A DNA stretch of 43,604 bases from positions 1 to 43,604 of the forward strand of contig CBFHRK010000009.1 in assembly GCA_965658225.1 (NCBI GenBank), in the 5' to 3' direction. Source of the stretch: ECT2AJA-044 sp965658225. GTDB lineage: Bacteria; Bacteroidota; Bacteroidia; Flavobacteriales; ECT2AJA-044. Positions 16,165 to 23,981 of this stretch are shown piece by piece; position 1 is the stretch's first letter, and every line of letters starts with the position of its first letter. The notes below the pieces were generated by a model. It made no database searches. It had not been told where the DNA came from and worked only from the letters and a program-made list of their open reading frames with translations. The translations under genes were made by a program, and so were the position numbers.

Positions 16165-17352
16165 TTAAATAACCCCTAATTCCCTGCCGATTTTCGTGAA
16201 AGCAGCAATGGCCTTATCGAGATGTGCTTGATCGTGGGCAGCGCTTAATTGAACTCGAATGCGTGCTTGTTCTTTTGGTACCACGGGGTAGAAAAAACCG
16301 ATGACATAAATTCCCTCCGCGAGGAGGCGATCCGCCATTATTTGAGACAATTTAGCATCGTACAACATTACAGGTACAATGGCACTGTCGCCATCTTTAA
16401 TGTCGAACCCAGCTTCTTTTATTCCTTTTTTGAAATAATTGGTGTTCCATTCTAACTTATCGCGGAGTTCTGTACTCTCACTAAGTAAGTCGAGTACCGC
16501 AATACTCGCACCTACAATATTTGGAGCGAGTGAGTTTGAGAACAAATAGGGACGCGACCGTTGACGAAGTAGTTCAATGATTTCTTTACGCCCGGAAGTA
16601 AATCCGCCCATAGCACCCCCAAGGGCCTTTCCGAGTGTACCTGTAATAATATCCACACGACCCATTACCCCGCACAATTCGTGGGTTCCTCTTCCATTAG
16701 CTCCAATAAAGCCACTGGCATGGCATTCATCGACCATGACGAGGGCCTCGTACTTATCGGCTAAATCACAAATTTTATCGAGTTGTGCTACATAACCATC
16801 CATTGAGAAAACTCCATCCGTTACAATGAGCTTAAACCGGGCATCGGAAGCGGCTTTTAGTTGTACTTCTAAATCGGCCATGTCATTATTGGCGTAGCGG
16901 AAACGCTTGGCCTTACACAGGCGCACCCCATCGATGATAGAAGCGTGATTCAAAGAATCAGAAATAATGGCATCTTCCGGACCTAGAAGGGGTTCGAAAA
17001 CACCACCATTTGCATCAAAAGCCGCTGCGTATAGAATAGTGTCTTCCGTACCTAGAAACTCGGCAAGTTTATTTTCAAGTGTTTTGTGAATATCCTGAGT
17101 GCCACAAATAAATCGAACGCTCGACATTCCGAAGCCATGAGAATCAAGCGAATCTTTGGCTGCTTGCAATACTTTAGGATGTGAAGAGAGGCCTAAGTAA
17201 TTATTTGCGCAAAAGTTGATTACTTCCTCACCGGTATTAATTTTGATTACAGCATCTTGAGGGCTTGTAATAATACGTTCTCGTTTATATAACCCGGCTT
17301 TATCTATTTCTTTTAATTCTTCTTGAAGAAAACCTTTTATTGGCCCGTACAT
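16165..17352 (-). CDS. kbl: Glycine C-acetyltransferase (2-amino-3-ketobutyrate CoA ligase)
   Basis: This PLP enzyme of the alpha-oxoamine synthase family cleaves 2-amino-3-oxobutyrate with CoA to glycine and acetyl-CoA, the second step of threonine breakdown. The 395 residues are typical. PLP-related features are the Schiff-base lysine K242 in TGTLGKALGG, the DECHASGF motif (D208, H211) and NFCANNYLGL near residue 50. SerPT and KAS III-like relatives share this fold, but the overall pattern (MYGPIKGFLQEELKEIDKAG start, PVMLYDA late) is Kbl. The threonine dehydrogenase partner tdh is not adjacent. A TAAATTTG element lies six bases before the ATG, hinting at a leaderless transcript. Confidence 0.93.
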   Translation of the reverse strand: MYGPIKGFLQEELKEIDKAGLYKRERIITSPQDAVIKINTGEEVINFCANNYLGLSSHPKVLQAAKDSLDSHGFGMSSVRFICGTQDIHKTLENKLAEFLGTEDTILYAAAFDANGGVFEPLLGPEDAIISDSLNHASIIDGVRLCKAKRFRYANNDMADLEVQLKAASDARFKLIVTDGVFSMDGYVAQLDKICDLADKYEALVMVDECHASGFIGANGRGTHELCGVMGRVDIITGTLGKALGGAMGGFTSGRKEIIELLRQRSRPYLFSNSLAPNIVGASIAVLDLLSESTELRDKLEWNTNYFKKGIKEAGFDIKDGDSAIVPVMLYDAKLSQIMADRLLAEGIYVIGFFYPVVPKEQARIRVQLSAAHDQAHLDKAIAAFTKIGRELGVI

Positions 17353-17357
17353 ATTAT

Positions 17358-17365
17358 CAAATTTA
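17358..17365 (-). promoter_or_regulatory. Perfect -7 element immediately before kbl
   Basis: TAAATTTG on the minus strand exactly matches TAnnTTTG. Its last base is six bases from the kbl ATG, so transcription would start at or next to the start codon. No TTG is found at the expected -33 spacing. Confidence 0.3.
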
Positions 17366-17427
17366 GATGTGCAAGTTAGGTCTTTTCGGTATTTTGCGAC
17401 GACTGAATTTTAGTATCTTCAGACGCT

Positions 17428-19137
17428 ATGAGAAGAAAAGGAAAAATTTTACTTGGCATTGGTATCGTCTTGGTTCTCTTGGTCGTGGGCTTACTGAACA
17501 GCAATGTTTTGGTGCTAAGAAAAGTAGATAATCTACTTAAGAGCCAGGTCCGAAACGCATTAGGCGACGGTTGGACCTTCGACTATCGCAAGAGCAAATT
17601 AAAGCTTTCATCAGGGGTGTTAGTTATTGATGGCCTCTATCTCTCTAAGGGGGATGACACCGATACCTATTGGGAGCTCGATGTATCGAAAATACAGATG
17701 CACGGATTTCAAGTTGCCGAATATCTGACCACCGGTCGCTTAGCCATTGATTCCCTCACCGTGGATGACCCATTCTTTGAAGGTTATCAATTTGCACCTA
17801 AGGATACCGCGAAAAAGAAAATAGAACCAAAAGAAAGTTCCAAGGAGCTTCTTTTCTTAAAGGTTAAAAAAATTCGAACATCTGGTGGAAATATCACTTT
17901 CGATCCTGAAGGCCCCATGGTTCTTAAGGCAGGTCTTGAAATTTTGTTATCGAATGTTTTAATCGATGGTTCTAACCAGAAACTCGTTCAAATGGAATCG
18001 GGTAAAGTGCTGATTCCAGACATATATTTTCAGTTTCCGGACAGTATTTATGCCGTGACAGTGGATAGTGTTGAAGTATTATACGGAGACACCATTTTTG
18101 CTGGTTTCGGAATGCACTTGGAGTCGAACCTGAATAAAATAGCTTATGGTCATCATTACGGTTGGAAAAAGGCTCGTTGGACCATGGATGTGCCCAATTG
18201 GTATTTGGAAGCTCCTCGAGATCTTGATACCCATCGAGTTCATTTAAGCCGGCTTTGGTTAAATGATCTGGACGCGAGTATATTCAAAGATGGCCGTTTG
18301 CCATTTCCGGACATGGTGAAGAAGTACCCCCAAGAAATGCTCGAAGTTTTGAAAATGAAATTGCGGATGGATGAAGTCATTGTGCGCGATGCCAAGTTAG
18401 TAATAGAAGAGCTGCACGGAGAAAGAGTACAACCGGCTAGGATTGAGCTGCTCGATTTGAACGCGCGACTTCTAGGCCTACAAAATGAAAACTTAAATGC
18501 TCCCGCCTTGATCATGGAGGGCTCCACTAAGCTGCAGGGGCAGGCTTTGGTCGCTCTGGAGGCAGCGTACTTTTACGGCGATAATAATGCTTATACCTTG
18601 AAAGGATCAATGGATCCGGCCGACTTGCAAATTATGCGCCGGTTTATGGAGCATTCGGGCAATGTTTCGATTAAAAGCGGAAACTTGAATTCGCTCACCT
18701 TTGATATGAAGGGAAACAAGGATACCACCTATGGCTTTGTCGATTTTCATTATTCTAATTTAGAAGTTGAATTGATCAAAAAGGAAACCGGAGATGATAT
18801 GGGCGGACTGGTTAACTTTTTCACCACGGCTTTAGGGGGAATGTTTTATCACAAGGACAACCCATCTGGAAAGTACGGTTATCACCGCGGTGTTGTAGGT
18901 GTTCAGAATAAGCCGTACAAAGCCTTTGTTGGCCATTGGGTTGAGGGTCTTCTCGACGGACTCTTGCACTCCGTTTTGCGTTCTAAAACCAAGAAAGAGG
19001 ACAAAGCTTACCGCAAAGAAATGAAGGAAGCTGAAAAAGAAAAGAAAAAGGCCGAGAACGTTGGAAAAGAAACGGATTCAGATAAGAAAGGCCTCCATTT
19101 GTTTAAGAAGAATAAGAAACTTGAGCTTGCTGAATGA
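17428..19137 (+). CDS. AsmA/DUF748-like membrane-anchored protein
   Basis: The 569-residue protein has one N-terminal membrane segment (ILLGIGIVLVLLVVGLLNSN) and then a long beta-rich region with repeated patterns such as LKLSSGVLVIDGLYL, KIRTSGGNITFDPEG and KSGNLNSLTFDMKG. These resemble the repeating strands of AsmA/TamB-type proteins, which span the periplasm as lipid or envelope-assembly bridges. That assignment is by appearance only. The last 60 residues are very rich in Lys and Glu and probably form a charged helix. It is transcribed divergently from kbl with 75 bases between the starts. Its 3' end overlaps the M20 homologue on the other strand by 35 bases. Confidence 0.85.
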   Translation: MRRKGKILLGIGIVLVLLVVGLLNSNVLVLRKVDNLLKSQVRNALGDGWTFDYRKSKLKLSSGVLVIDGLYLSKGDDTDTYWELDVSKIQMHGFQVAEYLTTGRLAIDSLTVDDPFFEGYQFAPKDTAKKKIEPKESSKELLFLKVKKIRTSGGNITFDPEGPMVLKAGLEILLSNVLIDGSNQKLVQMESGKVLIPDIYFQFPDSIYAVTVDSVEVLYGDTIFAGFGMHLESNLNKIAYGHHYGWKKARWTMDVPNWYLEAPRDLDTHRVHLSRLWLNDLDASIFKDGRLPFPDMVKKYPQEMLEVLKMKLRMDEVIVRDAKLVIEELHGERVQPARIELLDLNARLLGLQNENLNAPALIMEGSTKLQGQALVALEAAYFYGDNNAYTLKGSMDPADLQIMRRFMEHSGNVSIKSGNLNSLTFDMKGNKDTTYGFVDFHYSNLEVELIKKETGDDMGGLVNFFTTALGGMFYHKDNPSGKYGYHRGVVGVQNKPYKAFVGHWVEGLLDGLLHSVLRSKTKKEDKAYRKEMKEAEKEKKKAENVGKETDSDKKGLHLFKKNKKLELAE

Positions 19138-20272
19138 GCTCGAGTAATAAATTCGATACTACGGGAATGAGCGCCTCTGGAAAAGTGTAATCGGGCCGAT
19201 GTAGGCCCGGGACCTCTAAACCCGAGCCAATACCGAAGAATATTCCTTCGTATTTCTTGAGATAAACCCCGAAATCATCGGACCATTTAAAGGGTTCGTT
19301 CATTTGCTCAATGGGCACATCGAGGCACTTGCACGCGCGCCTTAAAAGTTGATTCGAATCCTCCTCATTGATCACGGGTTCGAATGCGTCGTGCCAGGAA
19401 ACACCAATTTTCAGTTGGTGTATTTGACCAATAATTTGCGCTTGATCGACCACTCGTTTTGCAATTTTGTCCAGCTCTCGTTTCTTATATCCCCTGAGCG
19501 ATGCCCGCACATCTGCCCGATAGGGCGAACTGTGAAAACCTCCACTTATTAGCTCATTCGAAACAACCCGAGCATTTACATACGCATCGTAATTCTTTTC
19601 GTCGGCCAAATCTTGAATCTGCTCCATCATGCGAATCATACCCGCGGTTGGGTCGATTCCATCCTCCGCGTTAGCCGTAGACGCTGGGCTCCCTTCCAGG
19701 CGCACTTCCACACCTTTACTGCCCGAACAAATAACGCCCTCTTTGAATAAAACAGTTCCTAAAGGTGCGCCGGGTACATTTTGAAAACCGATGATATAAT
19801 CGGGCTTCGACGAGTGAATTTTATCGTCAAGCACTACGCGCATGGCACCTTCCGCGGTTTCTTTTGCCGGCTGAAAAAGTAAGGCTACAGCGCCCTTCTC
19901 GGGCGGATTTTCACTCAAGTATTGAGCTAATCCCGCAACAATAGCCATTTGACCATCGCTCCCACTCAAATGCGATACACCTTCGTTGACCGAGGCAAAG
20001 GACAAATCGCCGTTTTCTTGAATTTTTTGAGCGTCCATGGTGCAGCGAACCATTACGGTCGGACCTGGCAAGGGGCCTTGCCACTCGGCGATTACGCCAT
20101 ACCCACCTACGTTGTCGACGAGTCGAGTAGGTTTGAAGTCCAATAAATACTGCTTTAGTCGACCTGCTGTTGCACGCTCCTCGTTCGAAGCATCGGGGAA
20201 TTGATGAAGCCGCTCGTATAAAAGCGCGGTCTCATCAAAATCAAATTGGATTGGCTGTACTTGCGTTTTCAA
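19103..20272 (-). CDS. M20-family amidohydrolase homologue with degenerate active site (probable pseudoenzyme)
   Basis: By overall pattern this is an M20 amidohydrolase (LYERLHQFPDASNEE, AMRVVLDD, GLHRPDYTFPEAL). The motif that in active Bacteroidetes relatives reads roughly GVSHKCGHDGHM is here GVSHLSGSDGQM, so the metal-binding Cys and His are Ser103 and Ser105 and the last His is Gln108. The catalytic PAEE is PAKE (Glu to Lys137). The His ligand in 'FGLH' is Gln164, and the dimerisation-domain SHAAEP is STANAED. Only Asp80 and the late His of LHRP remain. Consensus residues are from memory. The frame is otherwise undisturbed, so it is a maintained gene rather than a wreck. No ATG exists at the start; I chose the TTG at 20272 (389 residues). 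The frame extends to another TTG at 20344, but that part looks non-coding. Confidence 0.8.
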   Translation of the reverse strand: MKTQVQPIQFDFDETALLYERLHQFPDASNEERATAGRLKQYLLDFKPTRLVDNVGGYGVIAEWQGPLPGPTVMVRCTMDAQKIQENGDLSFASVNEGVSHLSGSDGQMAIVAGLAQYLSENPPEKGAVALLFQPAKETAEGAMRVVLDDKIHSSKPDYIIGFQNVPGAPLGTVLFKEGVICSGSKGVEVRLEGSPASTANAEDGIDPTAGMIRMMEQIQDLADEKNYDAYVNARVVSNELISGGFHSSPYRADVRASLRGYKKRELDKIAKRVVDQAQIIGQIHQLKIGVSWHDAFEPVINEEDSNQLLRRACKCLDVPIEQMNEPFKWSDDFGVYLKKYEGIFFGIGSGLEVPGLHRPDYTFPEALIPVVSNLLLELIQQAQVSYSS

Positions 20273-20388
20273 ATTTTCTACTTTTTTTGAACGACGGCAT
20301 CGTCCCTTCTGGATATAAAACAGAAAGCGACTCTCAAGGTTCAAAAAAAATTGAAAGTTCTGAAAGCTAGGTATGCTGGGCGATTACT

Positions 20389-20685
20389 TTATTCATCGTC
20401 TTCCTCTACAGCCTCGTCCGGAGTAAAGTCATCATCACTATTTTCGACTTCATCGTCGTCATCCTCCATGAAGGCGTCGATCTTCTTATTCATTTCAACG
20501 CCAATCTTGATTAGTAAATGAGCATCTTCTGTTTCAATGGGTAACGCAGAAATGGTATCACCGGCGGCGTTAACAAATTTGATACAATCGTCATCATCAA
20601 ACCCATACGGGAAAGTGAGTTTAATCGATTCTAGAATATCCTCGGTAATATTCTGGGCATTTATTATTCTTCTTGCTTTTTCCAT
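20389..20685 (-). CDS. Small acidic hypothetical protein downstream of the DHS homologue
   Basis: I do not recognise this 98-residue protein. The first 70 residues look folded (KARRIINAQNITEDILESIK, then ...LLIKIGVEMNKKIDAFM), while the last 30 are almost all Asp and Glu, likely disordered and strongly negative. No signal peptide or membrane segment is present, so it should be cytoplasmic. It begins 30 bases after the deoxyhypusine synthase homologue and is probably in the same transcript as speA and speB. An acidic tail could bind cationic partners such as polyamines or basic proteins, but this is conjecture. Confidence 0.75.
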   Translation of the reverse strand: MEKARRIINAQNITEDILESIKLTFPYGFDDDDCIKFVNAAGDTISALPIETEDAHLLIKIGVEMNKKIDAFMEDDDDEVENSDDDFTPDEAVEEDDE

Positions 20686-20715
20686 GGCAATTTAAAAGAT
20701 CGTAGTTAGGCGTAT

Positions 20716-21681
20716 TTAAAGATCAAGTAAAGAGGCAAATATTAATGGTGCTACAATGGTTGCATCCGATTCAATGATAAACTTCGGTGTGTCAATATCG
20801 AGCTTACCCCATGTAATTTTTTCGTTAGGCACGGCTCCAGAATAGGAGCCATAGCTTGTTGTTGAGTCGCTGATTTGACAAAAATAACTCCAGAAAGGCG
20901 TATCGGTCTTCTCTAAATCTTGGTGTAACATAGGCACTACACAAATCGGAAAATCTCCTGCAATTCCTCCACCGATTTGAAAGAACCCAACCCCAGTTGT
21001 ACCGCTATTATCTGTATACCATTTAGCTAGGTACGTCATGTACTCAATTCCCGATTTTACGGTGCTCGGACTTAAGTCTCCTGTAAAACAATAGCTGGCA
21101 AAAATATTGCCCATGGTCGAATCTTCCCACCCCGGACATACGATGGGTAAATTCTTTTCTGCTGCAGCAACCATCCAACTATCTTTTGGATCAATTTGAT
21201 AGTACTGCTCCAGCACCCCACTATTGATCATTTGATACATGAATTCATGCGGTAAATAACGCTCGCCTGCAGTTTCCGCCTTTTTCCATAATTCAAAAAT
21301 GTGCGCTTGTAAACGGCGAAAAGCCTCTTCTTCTGGAATGCAGGTGTCGGTAACTCTATTTAATCCTCTTTCAAGTAAATCCCATTCTTGTTGCGGAGTT
21401 AAATCGCGATAATTCGGCACCCGCTCATAGTGATCGTGCGCAACAAGATTCATAATATCCTCTTCTAAGTTGGCTCCGGTACATGAAATAATATCCACTT
21501 TGTTTTGTCGAATCATTTCAGCTAGGAGCTTTCCCTGCTCGGCGGTGCTCATGGCTCCGGCCAAAGTGATCATCATAGGTGCACCTTTGTCTAAATGGGC
21601 TTGGTATGCATTTGTTGCATCGACGACCGTGGCCGCATTAAAGTGGAGGTAGTACTTCTCTATAAATTCTTTTATCTTCAT
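20716..21681 (-). CDS. Deoxyhypusine synthase family protein (likely polyamine-forming)
   Basis: The 321 residues follow eukaryotic and archaeal deoxyhypusine synthase, which moves an aminobutyl group from spermidine via NAD. The lysine that forms the enzyme-substrate imine in human DHS (in a WGK motif) is kept: WGKL with K293. The NAD-binding TAGGxEED counterpart is SCTGANLEED (67-75), and PxxxDGS.GD is matched by PGWEDSTMGN. Where the human enzyme has GGGVVKHHIANA, with a substrate-binding His, this one has GGGIAGDFPICVV, so that His appears lost. Bacteria lack eIF5A, so the substrate must differ. Next to speA and speB, a homospermidine- or related aminobutyl-transferase activity on putrescine or agmatine is the best guess. 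It starts nine bases after speB. Confidence 0.88.
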   Translation of the reverse strand: MKIKEFIEKYYLHFNAATVVDATNAYQAHLDKGAPMMITLAGAMSTAEQGKLLAEMIRQNKVDIISCTGANLEEDIMNLVAHDHYERVPNYRDLTPQQEWDLLERGLNRVTDTCIPEEEAFRRLQAHIFELWKKAETAGERYLPHEFMYQMINSGVLEQYYQIDPKDSWMVAAAEKNLPIVCPGWEDSTMGNIFASYCFTGDLSPSTVKSGIEYMTYLAKWYTDNSGTTGVGFFQIGGGIAGDFPICVVPMLHQDLEKTDTPFWSYFCQISDSTTSYGSYSGAVPNEKITWGKLDIDTPKFIIESDATIVAPLIFASLLDL

Positions 21682-21690
21682 TCGGTTCTC

Positions 21691-22539
21691 TTATTTGCCC
21701 CATTTAAAATGGTAGCTCAGCATTTTGTAGTACAATTTGGCGGCTAAAAAGTCAGGTGCTTTATTATTCGGGTTGGGCGCTAATTCAACAATATCGAAAC
21801 CGACAACGTTACGGGTTTTAAACATCATTTTCAAAAAGCGCAATACTTGATTCCATTCCATTCCACCCGGTTCTGGTGTTCCGGTAGAGGGCATAATGGC
21901 CGGGTCAAAAACATCTAAGTCAATGGTTATAAAAACGTCCCTGGTCATTAGGCGTTGCGCATCTTTCATCCATCGATCGTTTTGATAAATACGGTGCGCC
22001 CAAAATACGTGCTCTTCGTCAAGGTACTGAAGTTCTGTGCTATCCATACTCCGAATACCAACTTGAATAAGGTTGGTTGTTTTACTTGCTTCATGAACCG
22101 CGCAAGCGTGATTGTATTTGGACCCATTGTATTCTGCACGTAAATCAGCGTGAGCATCGAGCTGAACTACGGTTAAGTCCGCGAAACGTTCTTTAAATGC
22201 TCGAATGGTACCGATGGAAATACTGTGCTCTCCTCCAAAAACGGTTGTGAACTTACCTTCATCGATAAAAGTACCCGTGATTTCTTGAACGCTTTGCACC
22301 ATTTCTTCCGGAGTAGACATTTTTGAAACGGGGTCAGCTAAAAAGATACCTTTTTTGTACACCTCTGTTCTCGTTTCAATGTCGAACAATTCCATATTTT
22401 CGGAGGCCTCAAGAAAAGCGGCCGGACCTTCATCCGCGCCTTTTCCCCAGGTTGAGGTGCCGTCGTATGGAACGGGAATTAGCGCAACTTTTGCATTTTC
22501 TCTGTTCGCGTATTCATCTTCAATTCCTGCGTAGTTCAT
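21691..22539 (-). CDS. speB: Agmatinase (ureohydrolase family)
   Basis: Agmatinase hydrolyses agmatine to putrescine and urea with two manganese ions in the cytoplasm. The 282 residues show the ureohydrolase metal motifs: GGEHSI, DAHADLR and IDLDVFDPAIMPSTGTPEPGG (its middle part DLDVFDPAIMPSTGTPE). The order matches the arginase/agmatinase fold and the length is usual. Its ATG overlaps the speA stop by four bases (ATGA), so the two are translationally coupled, giving arginine to agmatine to putrescine in sequence. Confidence 0.94.
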   Translation of the reverse strand: MNYAGIEDEYANRENAKVALIPVPYDGTSTWGKGADEGPAAFLEASENMELFDIETRTEVYKKGIFLADPVSKMSTPEEMVQSVQEITGTFIDEGKFTTVFGGEHSISIGTIRAFKERFADLTVVQLDAHADLRAEYNGSKYNHACAVHEASKTTNLIQVGIRSMDSTELQYLDEEHVFWAHRIYQNDRWMKDAQRLMTRDVFITIDLDVFDPAIMPSTGTPEPGGMEWNQVLRFLKMMFKTRNVVGFDIVELAPNPNNKAPDFLAAKLYYKMLSYHFKWGK

Positions 22540-23945
22540 TCCTTTCTTTTTTTATACCCAAGTATACTCAACATTGTATCGGCAGTCTCCGTATCTCTGA
22601 ATAGTTCGTATTTAAAATTACCACTTTCGTCTTTATCAATTACCACATATTTAGGAGAAGGAGTAAGACAGTGCTGGATACCTCCAAAACCCCCTATACT
22701 TTCTTGGTAGGCACCGGTATTGAAGAAGCCCAAATAAAGAGGTTTCGTTTTTGAATATTTAGGCAAGTAAATAGCGTTGATATGTTGTTCAGAATTGTAG
22801 TAGTCATCGCTATCGCATGTGAGTCCGCCCAAAAATACCCGCTCGTATTCATTTTCCCAGAGGTTCACGGGGAGCATAATAAAGCGCTTGTTTATGGCCC
22901 AGGTATCAGGAAGTGTAGTCATGAAGCTGCTATCGATCATGTTCCACTTCTCGCGATCGTTTTGTCTTTTTTGAAATAGAACGCTGTACAATGCTCCTCC
23001 TCCTTCGCCAACGGTAAAGCTGCCAAATTCAGTGAAAATATGAGGTAAGGGTACTTCGTATTCCGCGCACACACTTTTTATCTGTTGAATAATTTCGTCA
23101 ACAATATAGGCGTAGTCAAAATCAAAACTCAAACTATTCTTAATTGGAAATCCACCCCCGATATTCAACGAATCTAATTCTGGAGCTTCTTTTTTGAGTT
23201 CGCAATAAACGCGCAAGCACTTGTTTAATTCACTCCAATAATAGGCGTTGTCGCGAATTCCTGTATTCACGAAGAAATGGAGCATTTTTAAATTAAACTT
23301 CTCATTGTCCTTTATTTGTTCGAGGTAAAAAGGGACGATGTTTTTATACCCTAAACCCAGACGAGAAGTATAGAATTCGAACTTCGGTTCTTCTTCAGAA
23401 GCAATTCGAATACCAATATTTATCGGTTCATTTAAGCGCTCGTCTAGCTTTTCAAATTCCAAATGATTGTCAATTACAGGAATTATATTTTCGTATCCAC
23501 TGTGACGTAATCCAACAATAGCGTCAATATAAGGTTCCGTTTTAAAGCCGTTACAAACGATAAACCGGTCGCCTTTGAGCACCCCTTCTTGGTACAAACT
23601 GCTCATTATGGCGATATCATAAGTGGAAGATGTTTCAAGATGAGCCCCTTGTTTTATCGTTTCTTTAATCACATGCGAAAAGTGATTGCTTTTGGTAACA
23701 TAGCAATAGTGATAGTCCGCGGTATAATTATGACGCTCCATGCTTTCTTTGAACCAACCACGCGCTTCGGCAATTTGCTCGCCAATAACAGGTAAGTAGA
23801 AAAATTTTAGTGGCGTACCAAATTTTTCAATTACATCCATTAATGGAATATCGTGAAACTTTAATTCGCCTTTTTCATCTCGTGTAAACTCGGCTTGAGG
23901 GAAATCAAAGGTCTGTTCAACGAGATCGATGTATCTGTTCTTCAT
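22536..23945 (-). CDS. speA: Arginine decarboxylase, short Bacteroidetes type
   Basis: This PLP-dependent fold-III decarboxylase of 469 residues is shorter than the 630-residue E. coli SpeA and matches the compact form found in Bacteroidetes. The PLP lysine is K85 in YVTKSNHFSHV, a glycine-rich phosphate-binding segment is LNIGGGFP, and a late Cys-containing TCDSDDYYN motif supplies the dimer's second active-site half. It makes agmatine from arginine. It is the first gene of the presumed speA-speB-DHS-acidic protein group. Substrate choice between arginine and lysine or ornithine rests on the adjacent agmatinase. It is divergent from the S9 peptidase gene, with 36 bases between them for both promoters. 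Confidence 0.88.
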   Translation of the reverse strand: MKNRYIDLVEQTFDFPQAEFTRDEKGELKFHDIPLMDVIEKFGTPLKFFYLPVIGEQIAEARGWFKESMERHNYTADYHYCYVTKSNHFSHVIKETIKQGAHLETSSTYDIAIMSSLYQEGVLKGDRFIVCNGFKTEPYIDAIVGLRHSGYENIIPVIDNHLEFEKLDERLNEPINIGIRIASEEEPKFEFYTSRLGLGYKNIVPFYLEQIKDNEKFNLKMLHFFVNTGIRDNAYYWSELNKCLRVYCELKKEAPELDSLNIGGGFPIKNSLSFDFDYAYIVDEIIQQIKSVCAEYEVPLPHIFTEFGSFTVGEGGGALYSVLFQKRQNDREKWNMIDSSFMTTLPDTWAINKRFIMLPVNLWENEYERVFLGGLTCDSDDYYNSEQHINAIYLPKYSKTKPLYLGFFNTGAYQESIGGFGGIQHCLTPSPKYVVIDKDESGNFKYELFRDTETADTMLSILGYKKRKE

Positions 23946-23981
23946 TGTTCGTTATATTCGTGGTCTAAACTACTTTAAAAA

